Notes: generated from the letters alone by a model not told the origin. 64,000 nt of DNA from Methylaequor sp002691245 (GCA_002691245.1 NZHH01000056.1:111411-175410); one strand, 5' to 3'. Positions 24,564 through 34,209 are shown, counted from the stretch's first letter. Numbers and translations: made by a program.

Positions 24564-25151
24564 TTGTTTTTAGAAGACATAAAAAATCAAGTTATAGGAA
24601 TTGATGAAGTAGGACGAGGTGCTTTTTGTGGACCTGTGGTTTCGTGTTCAGTTCTTTTGAAAGTTAAAATTTTAGAAGATGTCCGTGTTCATCAAATTAA
24701 TGATTCAAAAACCTTAAGTGAAAAAAAAAGGATTTCCATTGCTGATTTCATAAAAAGAAATTCTATANATTNTATNGGATATGCNAGTAANAAAGAAATA
24801 GATTCAATAAACATTCTAAAAGCAACAAATTTATCTATGATAAGATCATACGAAGCTTTTAAAAAAACAAATAATTTAGTAAAAATTGACGGAAATAAGA
24901 GTTTCTTTTTAAATGAAAGAACTACTTTTCTGAAAGGCGGAGATAAAAGATCAGTCTCAATAGCGGCGGCTTCTATTTTAGCAAAATGCTGGAGAGATAA
25001 ATTAATGATTAAATACTCTAAGATTTATCCAATGTACGGTTGGAATAAAAATAAGGGCTATGGAACTTTAGAACACCAAAATGCAATAAAACAATATGGT
25101 ATAACAAAAATACACAGAAAAAGTTTTTTAAGAAATCTTCTGGGGCATTGA
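24564..25151 (+). CDS. rnhB: ribonuclease HII
   Basis: RNase HII cuts RNA in RNA-DNA hybrids and at single ribonucleotides in DNA. The catalytic acidic residues show in GIDEVGRGAFCGPVV and the later INDSKTLSEKKR. AAASILAKCWRD and the C-terminal YGWNKNKGYGTLEHQNAI are typical too. The reading frame starts with TTG at 24564 and no in-frame ATG lies before the catalytic motif, so the unusual start is probably real. The last 24 bases overlap the convergent sensor kinase gene. rnhA is also in this window at 36217. Confidence 0.94.
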   Translation: MFLEDIKNQVIGIDEVGRGAFCGPVVSCSVLLKVKILEDVRVHQINDSKTLSEKKRISIADFIKRNSIXXXGYXSXKEIDSINILKATNLSMIRSYEAFKKTNNLVKIDGNKSFFLNERTTFLKGGDKRSVSIAAASILAKCWRDKLMIKYSKIYPMYGWNKNKGYGTLEHQNAIKQYGITKIHRKSFLRNLLGH

Positions 25152-26489
25152 TAATGGTAATAATATATTTACCTCTAAACCACCAAGTTTTGACTTACTT
25201 AATGTAACTTTTCCTTTCATATAAGTTTCAACAATGTCTTTAACAATATTTAACCCTAATCCTGTTCCTGGTTTCTGTTCATCTATTCTAAATCCACGTG
25301 CAAACACCTTATTCATTTGTTCCTGCGACAAACCCAAACCATCGTCTGAAATAACAAGCTNNAAATTATTTTTTTCAGAAATTCTNATTTCAACTTCTAT
25401 TTTATTNTTTCCATATTTGCATGCNTTTTCTATTATATTTCCTATTACTTCCTCNAGATCATCCATACTACCAAATACGAAAGCTTCTTGAACGCTCTCA
25501 TCAAGATTAATCTGGACNTCTGGATATAATTTTTTAAAAATTGANATCATTTTTTTTACTAAATCNATAATATTTATNTTTTCTTTAGAGAATGTTCCAA
25601 CTGATTCTAAATGCGCTTTTTTTAAGTATCTATCAATGTGTCTTTTCATNAGGATAACTTGATTATTCATAATGTTATCTTCAGTCTTTATCTCATTAGA
25701 TATTACTGCTAANGGCGTTTTCAAAACATGCGCCAAATTTCCTACATGAGTTTTAGCCCGATCAATTATTTTGGCATTATGATCAAGCAATTCATTGATT
25801 TCACTNGCAAGTGGTTGAACTTCTAAAGGATAAGATTCTTTTAATTTATCTTCATCACCATTTCTTACCTTAAACAAAGATGCTTTAATTTTGTTCAATG
25901 GAAGTAACCCAAATTTCACTTGAAGAAAAACAGCTATCATTAAACCTGTCCCTAAAATGAACAAAATTACTGATAGTGTATTATCGAATTTATTTATATT
26001 TTGCTGGTATTCCTCTGTATCTCCTGAAACAATAAATGTAACAGGACTATCAATACCTGGAAATGAGATATTTCGCTCTATAATGTGAAGTTTTTTTGTT
26101 TCTATGAATTTGTCCCTCTCATTCGTTTGATTAACACTATCAATAAATTGAGATCTGCCTCCAATTAATCTTTTGTCAGAAGTAAACACCTGGTCCCACA
26201 TTGATCTTGATCTTACTAATGTTTTAGTTCCATTATTTACCTGCCAATACCAGCCCGAATAAGGTTGAAAAAACCTTGGGTCACCAATTGTACTTACNAC
26301 AGTNATGCCGTCGGATGAGTCAACTCNACTTGCACCTATCAATGTTTCAAGTAGAAGATTTAATCTGTCATCAAATGCTGTAAAATTTGTTTTTTCATTC
26401 AAATCTGATAAAAGAAGTCCTGCTGAAACTAATGTAAATATTATCCAAATTGTTGCACTAAAAAACAATCTGACTGCCAGTGAATTCAT
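25128..26489 (-). CDS. PhoQ/FeuQ-like sensor histidine kinase
   Basis: This 453-residue kinase has two membrane helices (about 6-30 and 171-193) around a periplasmic sensor of some 140 residues. A HAMP-like linker follows, then the phosphorylated His254 in GNLAHVLKT, an N box near EXACKYG, and the ATP lid DDGLGLSQEQ with GTGLGLNIVKDI. The GNLAHxLKT form is that of alphaproteobacterial FeuQ and PhoQ-like kinases. It follows the response regulator by two bases. Adjacent to a PepSY gene, it probably senses an envelope signal such as divalent cations or osmotic stress; that is inferred from the family. Confidence 0.93.
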   Translation of the reverse strand: MNSLAVRLFFSATIWIIFTLVSAGLLLSDLNEKTNFTAFDDRLNLLLETLIGASXVDSSDGXTXVSTIGDPRFFQPYSGWYWQVNNGTKTLVRSRSMWDQVFTSDKRLIGGRSQFIDSVNQTNERDKFIETKKLHIIERNISFPGIDSPVTFIVSGDTEEYQQNINKFDNTLSVILFILGTGLMIAVFLQVKFGLLPLNKIKASLFKVRNGDEDKLKESYPLEVQPLXSEINELLDHNAKIIDRAKTHVGNLAHVLKTXLAVISNEIKTEDNIMNNQVIXMKRHIDRYLKKAHLESVGTFSKEXINIXDLVKKMXSIFKKLYPXVQINLDESVQEAFVFGSMDDXEEVIGNIIEXACKYGXNKIEVEXRISEKNNXXLVISDDGLGLSQEQMNKVFARGFRIDEQKPGTGLGLNIVKDIVETYMKGKVTLSKSKLGGLEVNILLPLSMPQKIS

Positions 26490-26491
26490 TT

Positions 26492-27157
26492 TTATTCTCT
26501 ATCTATAGATAGTCTATAACCGTAACCTCTTTCGGTCTTGATAAGATTCATTCCCATTTTTTTTCTTAATCTTCCAATAAATACCTCAATAGTATTAGAG
26601 TCTCTATCAAAATCTTGATCGTAAATATGCTCAACTAATTCTGTTCTAGTTATAACTTTGTCCTGATGATGAAGGAAATATTCNATTATTTTATATTCGT
26701 GAGAGGTGAGTTTAAGTTTCGTTCCATTTACAAAAACTTTATTAGATTTAGTATCAATCTTCAATGGACCACACTCAATATCAGATGATGCGTGACCAGC
26801 TGATCTTCTAATTAANGCCCTCAATCTNGCTAGTAGTTCTTCCATTTGAAAAGGTTTTGCAACATAATCGTCAGCTCCGGCGTCAAAACCTGAGACTTTA
26901 TCACTCCATTGATCTCTTGCTGTTAGAATTAGTACAGGAAAGTTTTTTTTTTCTTTTCTCCATTTTTCTAAAACAGTAAGTCCGTCTATCTTTGGTAATC
27001 CCAGATCAAGAATTACTGCATCATATGGTTCAGTGTCACCAAGAAAATGACCCTCTTCACCATCTACAGCTGTATCTACTGAATATCCACTATCTTCAAG
27101 TGAACTTTTTACTTGATTATTCAAATCCGGGTCATCTTCTATTAATAATATTCTCAA
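26492..27157 (-). CDS. OmpR/PhoP-family response regulator (FeuP-like)
   Basis: The 221-residue protein is a receiver domain plus a winged-helix DNA-binding domain. Receiver residues are Asp8 and Asp9, phosphoacceptor Asp51 (DLGLPKIDG), Thr79 and Lys101 (AKPF). The C-terminal part reads TSHEYKI and ends RLRKKMGMNLIKTERGYGYRL, standard for the OmpR class. It lies one base after the PepSY stop and two bases before the kinase ATG, so the three form one operon. The closest recalled systems are PhoP and FeuP of alphaproteobacteria. Confidence 0.95.
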   Translation of the reverse strand: MRILLIEDDPDLNNQVKSSLEDSGYSVDTAVDGEEGHFLGDTEPYDAVILDLGLPKIDGLTVLEKWRKEKKNFPVLILTARDQWSDKVSGFDAGADDYVAKPFQMEELLXRLRXLIRRSAGHASSDIECGPLKIDTKSNKVFVNGTKLKLTSHEYKIXEYFLHHQDKVITRTELVEHIYDQDFDRDSNTIEVFIGRLRKKMGMNLIKTERGYGYRLSIDRE

Positions 27158-27158
27158 A

Positions 27159-27488
27159 TTACTCTCCTGAAATCACAGATAAAACAGTTGAGGTCCCAGC
27201 ATCAACTCTAACTTGTTTAACTTTATTATTTACATCTATTATCATAATATCATACACCCATCCAAACAAACCTTTTTCACTATCTTTAAGGTTGATAGAT
27301 AAAACTCTTCCTTCAAATTTTCTATTAATTTTTTCAAGGATTTTATCTAATGTAAGGATTTCTCCATCGTTAACAGCTTTGATTGCCTTTTCATGATCAC
27401 TTTCAGGNTCTAAAACCCTATCTTGAGAAAACAAAAAAGACGTNAAGCTTATGTAGAACAATGTAAAAGCATAAAGAAAATATTTCAT
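27159..27488 (-). CDS. exported PepSY-domain protein
   Basis: The 109-residue protein has a signal peptide ending near residue 22 and a single PepSY domain, seen in ILTLDKILEKINRKFEGRVLSINL and WVYDIMIID with the closing VRVDAGTSTVLS. Small PepSY proteins lie upstream of PhoP/PhoQ-like pairs in several alphaproteobacteria and may inhibit the kinase sensor, as shown for FeuN over FeuQ in Sinorhizobium. The start overlaps the mutY stop by 4 bases. I infer a regulatory role over the adjacent kinase. Confidence 0.88.
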   Translation of the reverse strand: MKYFLYAFTLFYISXTSFLFSQDRVLXPESDHEKAIKAVNDGEILTLDKILEKINRKFEGRVLSINLKDSEKGLFGWVYDIMIIDVNNKVKQVRVDAGTSTVLSVISGE

Positions 27489-28543
27489 TCCACTATTTTT
27501 TTAACCTTCATCATTAAGGAGGAAATTGGTTTTTTATTTAACTCATCCATNGTTAACCATAGNAAATTATTAAAATTTAATTTACTTACTAATCTTAGCT
27601 TAACTATAAATACTTTCAAATGAAAATGACTAAATTTATGTGCTATTTGTCCTACNTATTTGAAGGGCATTTTGATATTGTTCGTCNTCATCCATGAAGA
27701 TACTGACTTTACTAAATATTCATTTAAATCTTTTCCATCATTNTTTTCAAAGTCGGTCAAAGGAAATGAAAATAAATTTTGNAATAAATCTTGTTTAGTT
27801 TTCTCTATTAANAAGAAATTTTTATAACTTATTACAATGGCTACTGAGGTCTTNGTNGGAATTTTTTTTACTTTCTTTGAACTGATCTGAGTTCCTTGCC
27901 ACTTNCAAGTNAAAGATATTGGGCATACAGAACATTCTGGATTTTTNGNTTTACAAANCAGATTTGCTAAATCCATCAATGACTGNCAATAATTTCCATT
28001 TTNCTTTCTNGGTGTTAGCTTGATTGAAATATCTTTAATTCTTGTATTTAGTTTTTTATCGTTAATATTTAAGTTGAACACCCGTGTTATAATTCTTCTA
28101 ATGTTTCCGTCGATAACAACACATTGTTCATTTTTTAAAATTGCTGAAATAGAACTACTTATATAATCACCCACTCCAGGTAATTCTCTAAGTTTTTCTG
28201 AAGAAATATGAATTTGTTTTTTTTTAAGTAATTCTTTTGCCTTAAAAAGATTTTGAGCTCTTTTATAGTATCCTAAACCTTCCCATATTTTTAAAATCTC
28301 ATCTAAATCAGCTTCATATAAATCTTCTATTCTAGGCCATTTTTTTATAAATTTTTCATAAAAAGGTATAACAGTTGAAACTTTAGTTTGTTGTAACATT
28401 ACCTCTGAAATCCAAATTCTATAAAAATTTTGATTTTCCGGTTTTCTCCATGGTAAATCCCTTTTATTGGTTGAATACCAACTAAGTATTTTTTTTTCCC
28501 AGATACTCTTAAATTTTTCGTCTATGTGATATTCTATCATCAT
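27485..28543 (-). CDS. mutY: A/G-specific adenine glycosylase
   Basis: MutY removes adenine mispaired with 8-oxoguanine. The protein of about 352 residues has the catalytic Glu47 in ISEVMLQQT, the helix-hairpin-helix LPGVGDY at 121-127 and Asp145 in VIDGNIRR. A 4Fe-4S loop begins CKxKNPECSVC; its last Cys codon is masked by N. The C-terminal NUDIX-like part (to VGQIAHKFSHFHLKVF) is present. The start ATG overlaps the divergent dciA ATG (CATCATG around 28538-28544), so each promoter must lie within the other gene's 5' end. Confidence 0.94.
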   Translation of the reverse strand: MMIEYHIDEKFKSIWEKKILSWYSTNKRDLPWRKPENQNFYRIWISEVMLQQTKVSTVIPFYEKFIKKWPRIEDLYEADLDEILKIWEGLGYYKRAQNLFKAKELLKKKQIHISSEKLRELPGVGDYISSSISAILKNEQCVVIDGNIRRIITRVFNLNINDKKLNTRIKDISIKLTXRKXNGNYXQSLMDLANLXCKXKNPECSVCPISXTXKWQGTQISSKKVKKIXXKTSVAIVISYKNFXLIEKTKQDLXQNLFSFPLTDFEXNDGKDLNEYLVKSVSSWMXTNNIKMPFKXVGQIAHKFSHFHLKVFIVKLRLVSKLNFNNXLWLXMDELNKKPISSLMMKVKKIVE

Positions 28544-28868
28544 GAATTATAAGAATTATATTAAACAAGCTGTTAAAATTTCAACCCTATTACCAAAAGT
28601 TTTTAAACAACTAAAAAAAAAAAATGGAGGAATACTTTTAGATATAAAGTTAAATTGGGAAAATATTCTTGATGCAAACTTAAATTCGGTTTGTTTTGCT
28701 CACTCTTTAAAAAAAATAAACAATAAAAATATCCTTACAATTTCTTCAGATCAAAATAACATTCTTGAATTGTCTTACTCATCAGATACAATAAAAGAAA
28801 AGATAAATAAGTTTTATAATAGCCCTATAATTGATGAAATTAAGTTTAAAAAATTTTTACAAAATTAG
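28542..28868 (+). CDS. dciA: DciA-like protein (DUF721), replicative helicase loader family
   Basis: DciA (DUF721) is the widespread ancestral loader of DnaB helicase in bacteria without DnaC. The 108 residues are lysine- and asparagine-rich. They follow the family pattern of an N-terminal helical part with LLPKVFK and LNWENIL, then a beta region (NILTISSDQNNILELSYSS) and a helical end. The DUF721 domain is short and divergent here, so the call leans on context: mutY, DUF721, DsbA-like and smc are neighbours in many alphaproteobacteria. It leads the operon that continues into smc. Confidence 0.8.
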   Translation: MNYKNYIKQAVKISTLLPKVFKQLKKKNGGILLDIKLNWENILDANLNSVCFAHSLKKINNKNILTISSDQNNILELSYSSDTIKEKINKFYNSPIIDEIKFKKFLQN

Positions 28869-28874
28869 AGTACT

Positions 28875-29498
28875 ATGATAAAAAATATACATATGCCTAA
28901 AACTATTATCATTAAATTCACACTACTAATTCTAGTTTTTTGTTCAGGTAACAGCTCTGCTAGAATTGTTGACACAATTGAAGCTTTAGAAAGCAAATCG
29001 ATTGGAGAACAAGCAGCACCTATAGAAATGATAGAGTTTGCCTCTCTGACTTGTGGGCATTGTGCAAAATTTCACAATGAAGTATTTCCTAAAATAAAAA
29101 AAAATTATATTGATAGTGGTAAAATCTTATTTACATATCATGACTTTCCATTAGATAAGTTTGCCTTAAAAGCCTCAGTTATAGCAAGATGTTCTGGAAA
29201 TAAAAAATATTTTAGTTTTTTAGAAGTCTTATATAAAAAGCAAAAAGATTGGACCAGCTCTCAAGATCCATTCAAATCTCTTCTTAAAATTGCAAAATTA
29301 GGAGGGCTTAAAAATGATGAAATCAAGGTTTGCGTTGGTAATAAGTCTATTGAAGACGGAATTTTAAAGAAAAGATTAAGTTCAACAAAAAAATATAATA
29401 TAGAGGCCACGCCTACGATTTATCTCAATGGACAAAAGTATAATGGCGACCTGACATATGAAGCATTAAAACTAAAACTCGACTCTTTAATAAACTAA
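28875..29498 (+). CDS. DsbA-family thiol:disulfide protein
   Basis: The 207-residue protein has a signal peptide (to about residue 29) and a thioredoxin fold with the inserted helical domain of DsbA-type proteins. The active site is CGHC at 60-63 in ASLTCGHCAKFH, and the cis-Pro loop is EATPTIYLNG. It acts in the periplasm as an oxidase or isomerase of disulfides. A DsbD/ScsB-like membrane reductase at 37097 could be a partner, but no DsbB is seen. It follows dciA by 6 bases and precedes smc by 4. Confidence 0.92.
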   Translation: MIKNIHMPKTIIIKFTLLILVFCSGNSSARIVDTIEALESKSIGEQAAPIEMIEFASLTCGHCAKFHNEVFPKIKKNYIDSGKILFTYHDFPLDKFALKASVIARCSGNKKYFSFLEVLYKKQKDWTSSQDPFKSLLKIAKLGGLKNDEIKVCVGNKSIEDGILKKRLSSTKKYNIEATPTIYLNGQKYNGDLTYEALKLKLDSLIN

Positions 29499-29502
29499 AA
29501 AA

Positions 29503-32500
29503 TTGTTTACAGTAAATAAATTAAAAATCTCTGGCTTTAAATCTTTTGCTCATCAAACTGAACTTTTAATAGAAGATGGTGTGACAGGCATAATAGGACC
29601 AAATGGTTGCGGTAAATCAAATATATTTGAAGCTATTAGGTGGGTTATGGGTGAATCATCTTCAAAGAGTCTAAGGTCAGGGTCGATGGATGAAGTTATA
29701 TTTAATGGTACACAAAATATTCCTGCAAAAAACTTTGCTGAAGTTAGTATTGAATTGAGTAATTTTGAAGGACAACTACCAGGAAATCTTGACAATGAAA
29801 AAAAACTTTTAATCAGTAGAACTATTGAGAGAGGAGTAGGATCTTTTTACAAAATTAATAATAATGACGTCAGAGCCAAAGATATAAGTATTTTATTTTA
29901 TGACTCGGGTAGTGGCCCAAGATCAAGCTCAATAATCAGTCAGGGAAATATAGATCAAATTATTAAAAGCAAACCAATCGATCGAAAAATAATTTTGGAG
30001 GATGCTGCTGGCACTTCAGGGCTTCAAGCCAGAAGACATGAATCAGAACTCAAACTTCAGGCGACAGAAGATAATCTAAGTAAAATAGATATTAATTTAA
30101 ATGGACTAATTGATCAAAAAAAAAGCTTGTCTAGACAGGCTAGGCAAGCTGATAAGTACGAGCAAATTTCGCAAAATATTAAATTTTTTCAATCTATCTT
30201 AGTTTTTACACAATGGAAAAAAAGTGTCAATGAAATGGACTTAATACATAATGATCTGAAAAGATTGATCGATGGCACAAAAATTTTAATTAATCAAATA
30301 TCTACTATTCAAAATTCTATAGATTTAGAAAAAGAAAAATTAACAAATATAGAAGATGAGAAAAATATTTTAAATAACGAGTTTATTCAGCTAAACTCTG
30401 AAATCAACAAATATAACAGCCAGTTAGAAGGAATTGCTAACAAAAAAAATGAAGTTGAAAAATTTCTAAAGACTGTCCAAAATGACAGTGAAATAGAAAA
30501 AAATAGATATAAAGAAATAAAAGAATATCTCGACAATCTAGTAAATAAAATTTCAAAGCCATCCAATTTGGATACTGAACGAAAAAAATTAATTGAACTT
30601 AACTTGCAAGAAACAAAACTTAAAAATAAATTAAAAGAATTAGAAACAATTTACGTAAATGAAATACAATTAAGTTTAGGGGAAGAGTTTAAGTCTGACA
30701 ATCTAAAGGAAAATAAAGAAATAAATAATAAAAGAAAAGATGAACTTAAGGAAATTATTTATTTAGCTACAAAAAAACAACAATCTGAAGAAAAAGAGTT
30801 TTCAACACAAAAGAAGTTGAATGAAACAATTGAATTAAATATTAAACATGTTCAGAACCAAATAATTAACAAAAAAAAAGATATTCTTAAAACCAATGAA
30901 TACAATCAAAAACTAAATTCACAAATTAAAAAATTCAATCAAGAAATTGAGGCATGTTCTAAAAAACAAACTCAAATAGAGACAGAATTAAAGACCCTAA
31001 ATCAATTGACAAATAATAATAATTTATCAAATGACTCTATTGTAAATCTACTTAAGATCCGTAAAGGCTATGAAAATGCTATCTATGCTGCCTTAACTAT
31101 AGAATTGGATGCTACTCTGAAGGAATCTCCAAAAAGATGGACAAAAACAAAGAATGAGAAAATATTACCAATTGAAAATTGTCTTGCACAGTATGTCGAT
31201 GGACCTAAAGAACTAAATTTAATACTATCTCAAATTGGTTTTGTTGGTGATCAAAAACGCGCCATTGACAAACAAAAGCATTTAAAAGTAGGTCAAAGTT
31301 TAGTCGATATTAATGGATCAATTTGGAGATGGGATGGATTCATCTCAGAGGACAATCTTCAGAGAAAAAAATTAATCGATGCACAACTAAAAATTAAAAA
31401 ATTAATTAACGAACAATCAAATTATACTGCTCAATTAGGTAGTCTTGAAAAAAAGAAAATTGAACTGTCTCAAAAACAAATAAATAATGATAAAGTTTTG
31501 AAAGATGAAAACCAAAATCTAGAAATGCTTTATAAAAAATCTGATTCAAATTACCATCAACTCACCAATAGTAAACAAAACTTATCTATTCTTAGATTTA
31601 ATTTAGAAACATCAAATAAAAAAGTTAAAGCATTGAATATAGAATTAAACCTTATCATGAAAGAGTTAGAAAACATCAAGAAAAAAGAATTGTTATCAAA
31701 CAAAAACGATAACAATAAAAATGATAAGAATGAAGTTCAAAAAGAAATACAAGAGTTAGATATCAAAGTTGACAATAAAAGAGAGGAAATAAATCTAATA
31801 AAAGAATCAATAATGAAAGAAGAGTTAAATAAAAATTATTATAAAAATGATCTTGAAAAAACTAAGATAAGGTTCAGGGAATGTGAAAAACAAATATCAA
31901 CTTTAAGGACTAGAGAAATTCATTATTTTAATGAAAGAAAAAAATTAGAAGAGCTACCTTTTTCAATTAAGAAAAAGCTAGATCATTTCACTGGATTAAA
32001 TAACGAACTACAAAATAAAATTAAATTCAATAATCAAAAAAACGATGCAATCAAACAACTAGTTGATAGTGAAGAAAAAAAGTTCGTGAACCTCAATAAA
32101 GAAAGAGAATACAAAATAAATGAAAAAACCAAATTTGAAAGTATCTTGGAAAATCACAGTTTAAAGGAAAAAGAATTCAGAGGTATTATATTTCAGCAAT
32201 CTAAAATTCAGCCAGAGGAATTTGAAGAAAATCTTAAATTACGGAATATTGAGATTCAAGATTACGATAGTATAAAACATAAACTAGAAAACTTAATTGA
32301 TCAAAGAGAGCAAATGGGACCAGTTAATTTAAGGGCTAAGGTTGAAGAGGAATTAGTAAATAAATCAATAGAAGAACTTGAGCTAGAAAAATTAGATCTC
32401 TCACAAGCAATCGAAAAGCTAAGGATTGCTATAAATAAAATTAATAATGAAGGAAAGAACAGACTTCTTAAAGCATATGAAAATGTTAATAAAAATTTTT

Positions 32501-32937
32501 CCGATTTGTTTAAAAAACTTTTTAATGGTGGTGAAGCTAGACTTGAACTAATAAGATCTGATGATCCTCTTCAAACTGGAATCGAAATTTATGCCAGACC
32601 TCCTGGAAAAAAACTATCCTCTATAAGCCTCTTATCAGGTGGAGAAAAAGCTCTTACAGCAATTTCATTAATCTTCTCAATCTTCCTAATTAATCCCTCT
32701 CCTATATGTATTTTAGATGAGGTTGACGCAGCACTTGATGAAACAAACGTTGAAAAATTTTGTAATATCTTGTTAGAGTTAAAAAAACAAACAAAAACCA
32801 AGTTTCTTATAATCACTCATCATAAGGTCACAATGACCTCAATTGATCGAGTTTATGGAGTAACGATGGCGCAAAAAGGTATTTCAGATATTGTTTCAGT
32901 AGATTTTAAAGAAATCGATTTTAAAGAAGCCGTGTGA
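29503..32937 (+). CDS. smc: chromosome segregation protein SMC
   Basis: SMC forms the ring-shaped condensin that compacts and separates chromosomes. The 1144-residue protein has the Walker A motif GPNGCGKSN at 32-40, long lysine-rich coiled coils on both sides of a hinge around residues 500-620, the signature LLSGGEKAL and the Walker B CILDEVDAALDE near the C-terminus. The frame begins with TTG at 29503, 4 bases after the DsbA-like stop; an ATG would cut conserved residues. Its scpA/scpB partners are not in the window. Confidence 0.97.
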   Translation: MFTVNKLKISGFKSFAHQTELLIEDGVTGIIGPNGCGKSNIFEAIRWVMGESSSKSLRSGSMDEVIFNGTQNIPAKNFAEVSIELSNFEGQLPGNLDNEKKLLISRTIERGVGSFYKINNNDVRAKDISILFYDSGSGPRSSSIISQGNIDQIIKSKPIDRKIILEDAAGTSGLQARRHESELKLQATEDNLSKIDINLNGLIDQKKSLSRQARQADKYEQISQNIKFFQSILVFTQWKKSVNEMDLIHNDLKRLIDGTKILINQISTIQNSIDLEKEKLTNIEDEKNILNNEFIQLNSEINKYNSQLEGIANKKNEVEKFLKTVQNDSEIEKNRYKEIKEYLDNLVNKISKPSNLDTERKKLIELNLQETKLKNKLKELETIYVNEIQLSLGEEFKSDNLKENKEINNKRKDELKEIIYLATKKQQSEEKEFSTQKKLNETIELNIKHVQNQIINKKKDILKTNEYNQKLNSQIKKFNQEIEACSKKQTQIETELKTLNQLTNNNNLSNDSIVNLLKIRKGYENAIYAALTIELDATLKESPKRWTKTKNEKILPIENCLAQYVDGPKELNLILSQIGFVGDQKRAIDKQKHLKVGQSLVDINGSIWRWDGFISEDNLQRKKLIDAQLKIKKLINEQSNYTAQLGSLEKKKIELSQKQINNDKVLKDENQNLEMLYKKSDSNYHQLTNSKQNLSILRFNLETSNKKVKALNIELNLIMKELENIKKKELLSNKNDNNKNDKNEVQKEIQELDIKVDNKREEINLIKESIMKEELNKNYYKNDLEKTKIRFRECEKQISTLRTREIHYFNERKKLEELPFSIKKKLDHFTGLNNELQNKIKFNNQKNDAIKQLVDSEEKKFVNLNKEREYKINEKTKFESILENHSLKEKEFRGIIFQQSKIQPEEFEENLKLRNIEIQDYDSIKHKLENLIDQREQMGPVNLRAKVEEELVNKSIEELELEKLDLSQAIEKLRIAINKINNEGKNRLLKAYENVNKNFSDLFKKLFNGGEARLELIRSDDPLQTGIEIYARPPGKKLSSISLLSGGEKALTAISLIFSIFLINPSPICILDEVDAALDETNVEKFCNILLELKKQTKTKFLIITHHKVTMTSIDRVYGVTMAQKGISDIVSVDFKEIDFKEAV

Positions 32938-32970
32938 TTGTAATTGTATAAAATTAATTAATATAGAAAA

Positions 32971-33201
32971 TTGGCAAAAGCATTGAAAAAAAACCGAGAT
33001 GATTTTAAGACAAATTATTCGATAGGATTGAAAATATCCATGGACTTAGTTTCTTCAATAATAGCGGGTATTTTAATTGGATTGGGTTTGGATAAATTTT
33101 TTTTAACTAAGCCTATATTTTTTATTATTTTTTTGCTATTAGGAATCATCACTGGTTTTTATAATATATTTAAATCAATGCAAAAGCTGAATAAAAAATA
33201 A
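32971..33201 (+). CDS. atpI: ATP synthase assembly protein AtpI
   Basis: This 76-residue protein has two membrane helices (about 23-45 and 48-66) with a short cytoplasmic N-terminus, the usual layout of AtpI, which aids c-ring assembly. TTG at 32971 starts the frame. It heads the F0 genes: atpB follows after 10 bases with an AGGAGA ribosome site. Identity rests mainly on size, topology and place. Confidence 0.85.
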   Translation: MAKALKKNRDDFKTNYSIGLKISMDLVSSIIAGILIGLGLDKFFLTKPIFFIIFLLLGIITGFYNIFKSMQKLNKK

Positions 33202-33211
33202 GGAGAAAGTT

Positions 33212-33952
33212 TTGGCAAGTCCATTAGCTCAGTTTGAAATAAAAAAAATCATTCCAATTGAATTTCTTGGTCATGACATTTCCTTTACAAATTCGTCATT
33301 AGCAATGACAATCACAGTATTATTTATTTTAACTCTAATGTTTTTAGGTCTTAAAAATTTGCAAATAATACCAAGTAAAACCCAGACAATCATTGAAAGT
33401 AGTTATGAATTCATTGCAAATATGATCGGTGATAATATTGGTAATGAAGGAATGAAATATTTTTCATTTATATTTACCCTCTTCTTATTTATCTTAATAG
33501 GAAATTTATTGGGTATGTTTCCTTATAGTTTTACTTGGACAAGTCATATTATTGTTACATTTTCAATTGCTTTTTTCATCTTCCTTGGTGTAACAATATT
33601 AGCAATATATAAGCATGGATTAATGAAATTCATTAAATTTTTCGCACCATCTGGTGTTCCAAAACCTATGCTTTTATTACTTGTTCCAATAGAAATAATA
33701 TCATATCTCTCAAGACCAATAAGTTTATCAGTAAGGCTTTTTGCAAACATGATGGCAGGACATACTCTTTTAAAAGTAATCGGAGGTTTTGTCTTCGTAC
33801 TTGGTGCAAACAGTTTCATAATTGGAGGAATTTTACCGTTAGCATTTCTAATAGCATTAACTGGTTTAGAAATTGTGATAGCTTTTTTGCAAGCTTATGT
33901 ATTTGCAATATTAACTTGTTTATATATAAATGATGCAATACATTTACATTAA
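33212..33952 (+). CDS. atpB: F0F1 ATP synthase subunit a
   Basis: Subunit a forms the proton half-channels against the c-ring. The 246-residue protein has five to six membrane helices and the key segment RPISLSVRLFANMMAGHTLLK with the essential Arg. PIEIISYLSRP precedes it. The TTG start is supported by an AGGAG ribosome site 6-10 bases upstream. It belongs to the atpI-B-E-b'-b run; F1 genes lie elsewhere, as usual in alphaproteobacteria. Confidence 0.97.
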   Translation: MASPLAQFEIKKIIPIEFLGHDISFTNSSLAMTITVLFILTLMFLGLKNLQIIPSKTQTIIESSYEFIANMIGDNIGNEGMKYFSFIFTLFLFILIGNLLGMFPYSFTWTSHIIVTFSIAFFIFLGVTILAIYKHGLMKFIKFFAPSGVPKPMLLLLVPIEIISYLSRPISLSVRLFANMMAGHTLLKVIGGFVFVLGANSFIIGGILPLAFLIALTGLEIVIAFLQAYVFAILTCLYINDAIHLH

Positions 33953-33979
33953 CTTTAAACATACAAGGAGTATTTAATT

Positions 33980-34207
33980 ATGGATATGGAATCTGCAAAA
34001 TTATTAGGGGCTGGCATAGCTGTTTTAGGTGTGATTGGTTCCGGAATAGGTATTGGGTCGATTTTCGCCGCATTTATAACAGCTGTTGGAAGAAACCCTG
34101 AAGCTCGTGAACATGTTTTTACAATGACGATGCTCGGATTTGCCTTAGTAGAAGCTCTAGCCCTATTTGCATTAATTATTGCATTGCTTTTACTCTTTGT
34201 GTTTTAA
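33980..34207 (+). CDS. atpE: F0F1 ATP synthase subunit c
   Basis: Subunit c builds the rotor ring. The 75 residues form a hairpin of two helices with the polar RNPEAR loop at 38-43. The proton-binding carboxylate is Glu58 in FALVEALALF. The first helix has the Gly repeat GSGIGIGSIF that packs the ring. The residues around Glu58 do not show the Gln/Ser/Thr set of sodium-binding rings, so a proton ring is likely. An AAGGAG site precedes the ATG. Confidence 0.97.
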   Translation: MDMESAKLLGAGIAVLGVIGSGIGIGSIFAAFITAVGRNPEAREHVFTMTMLGFALVEALALFALIIALLLLFVF

Positions 34208-34209
34208 GT

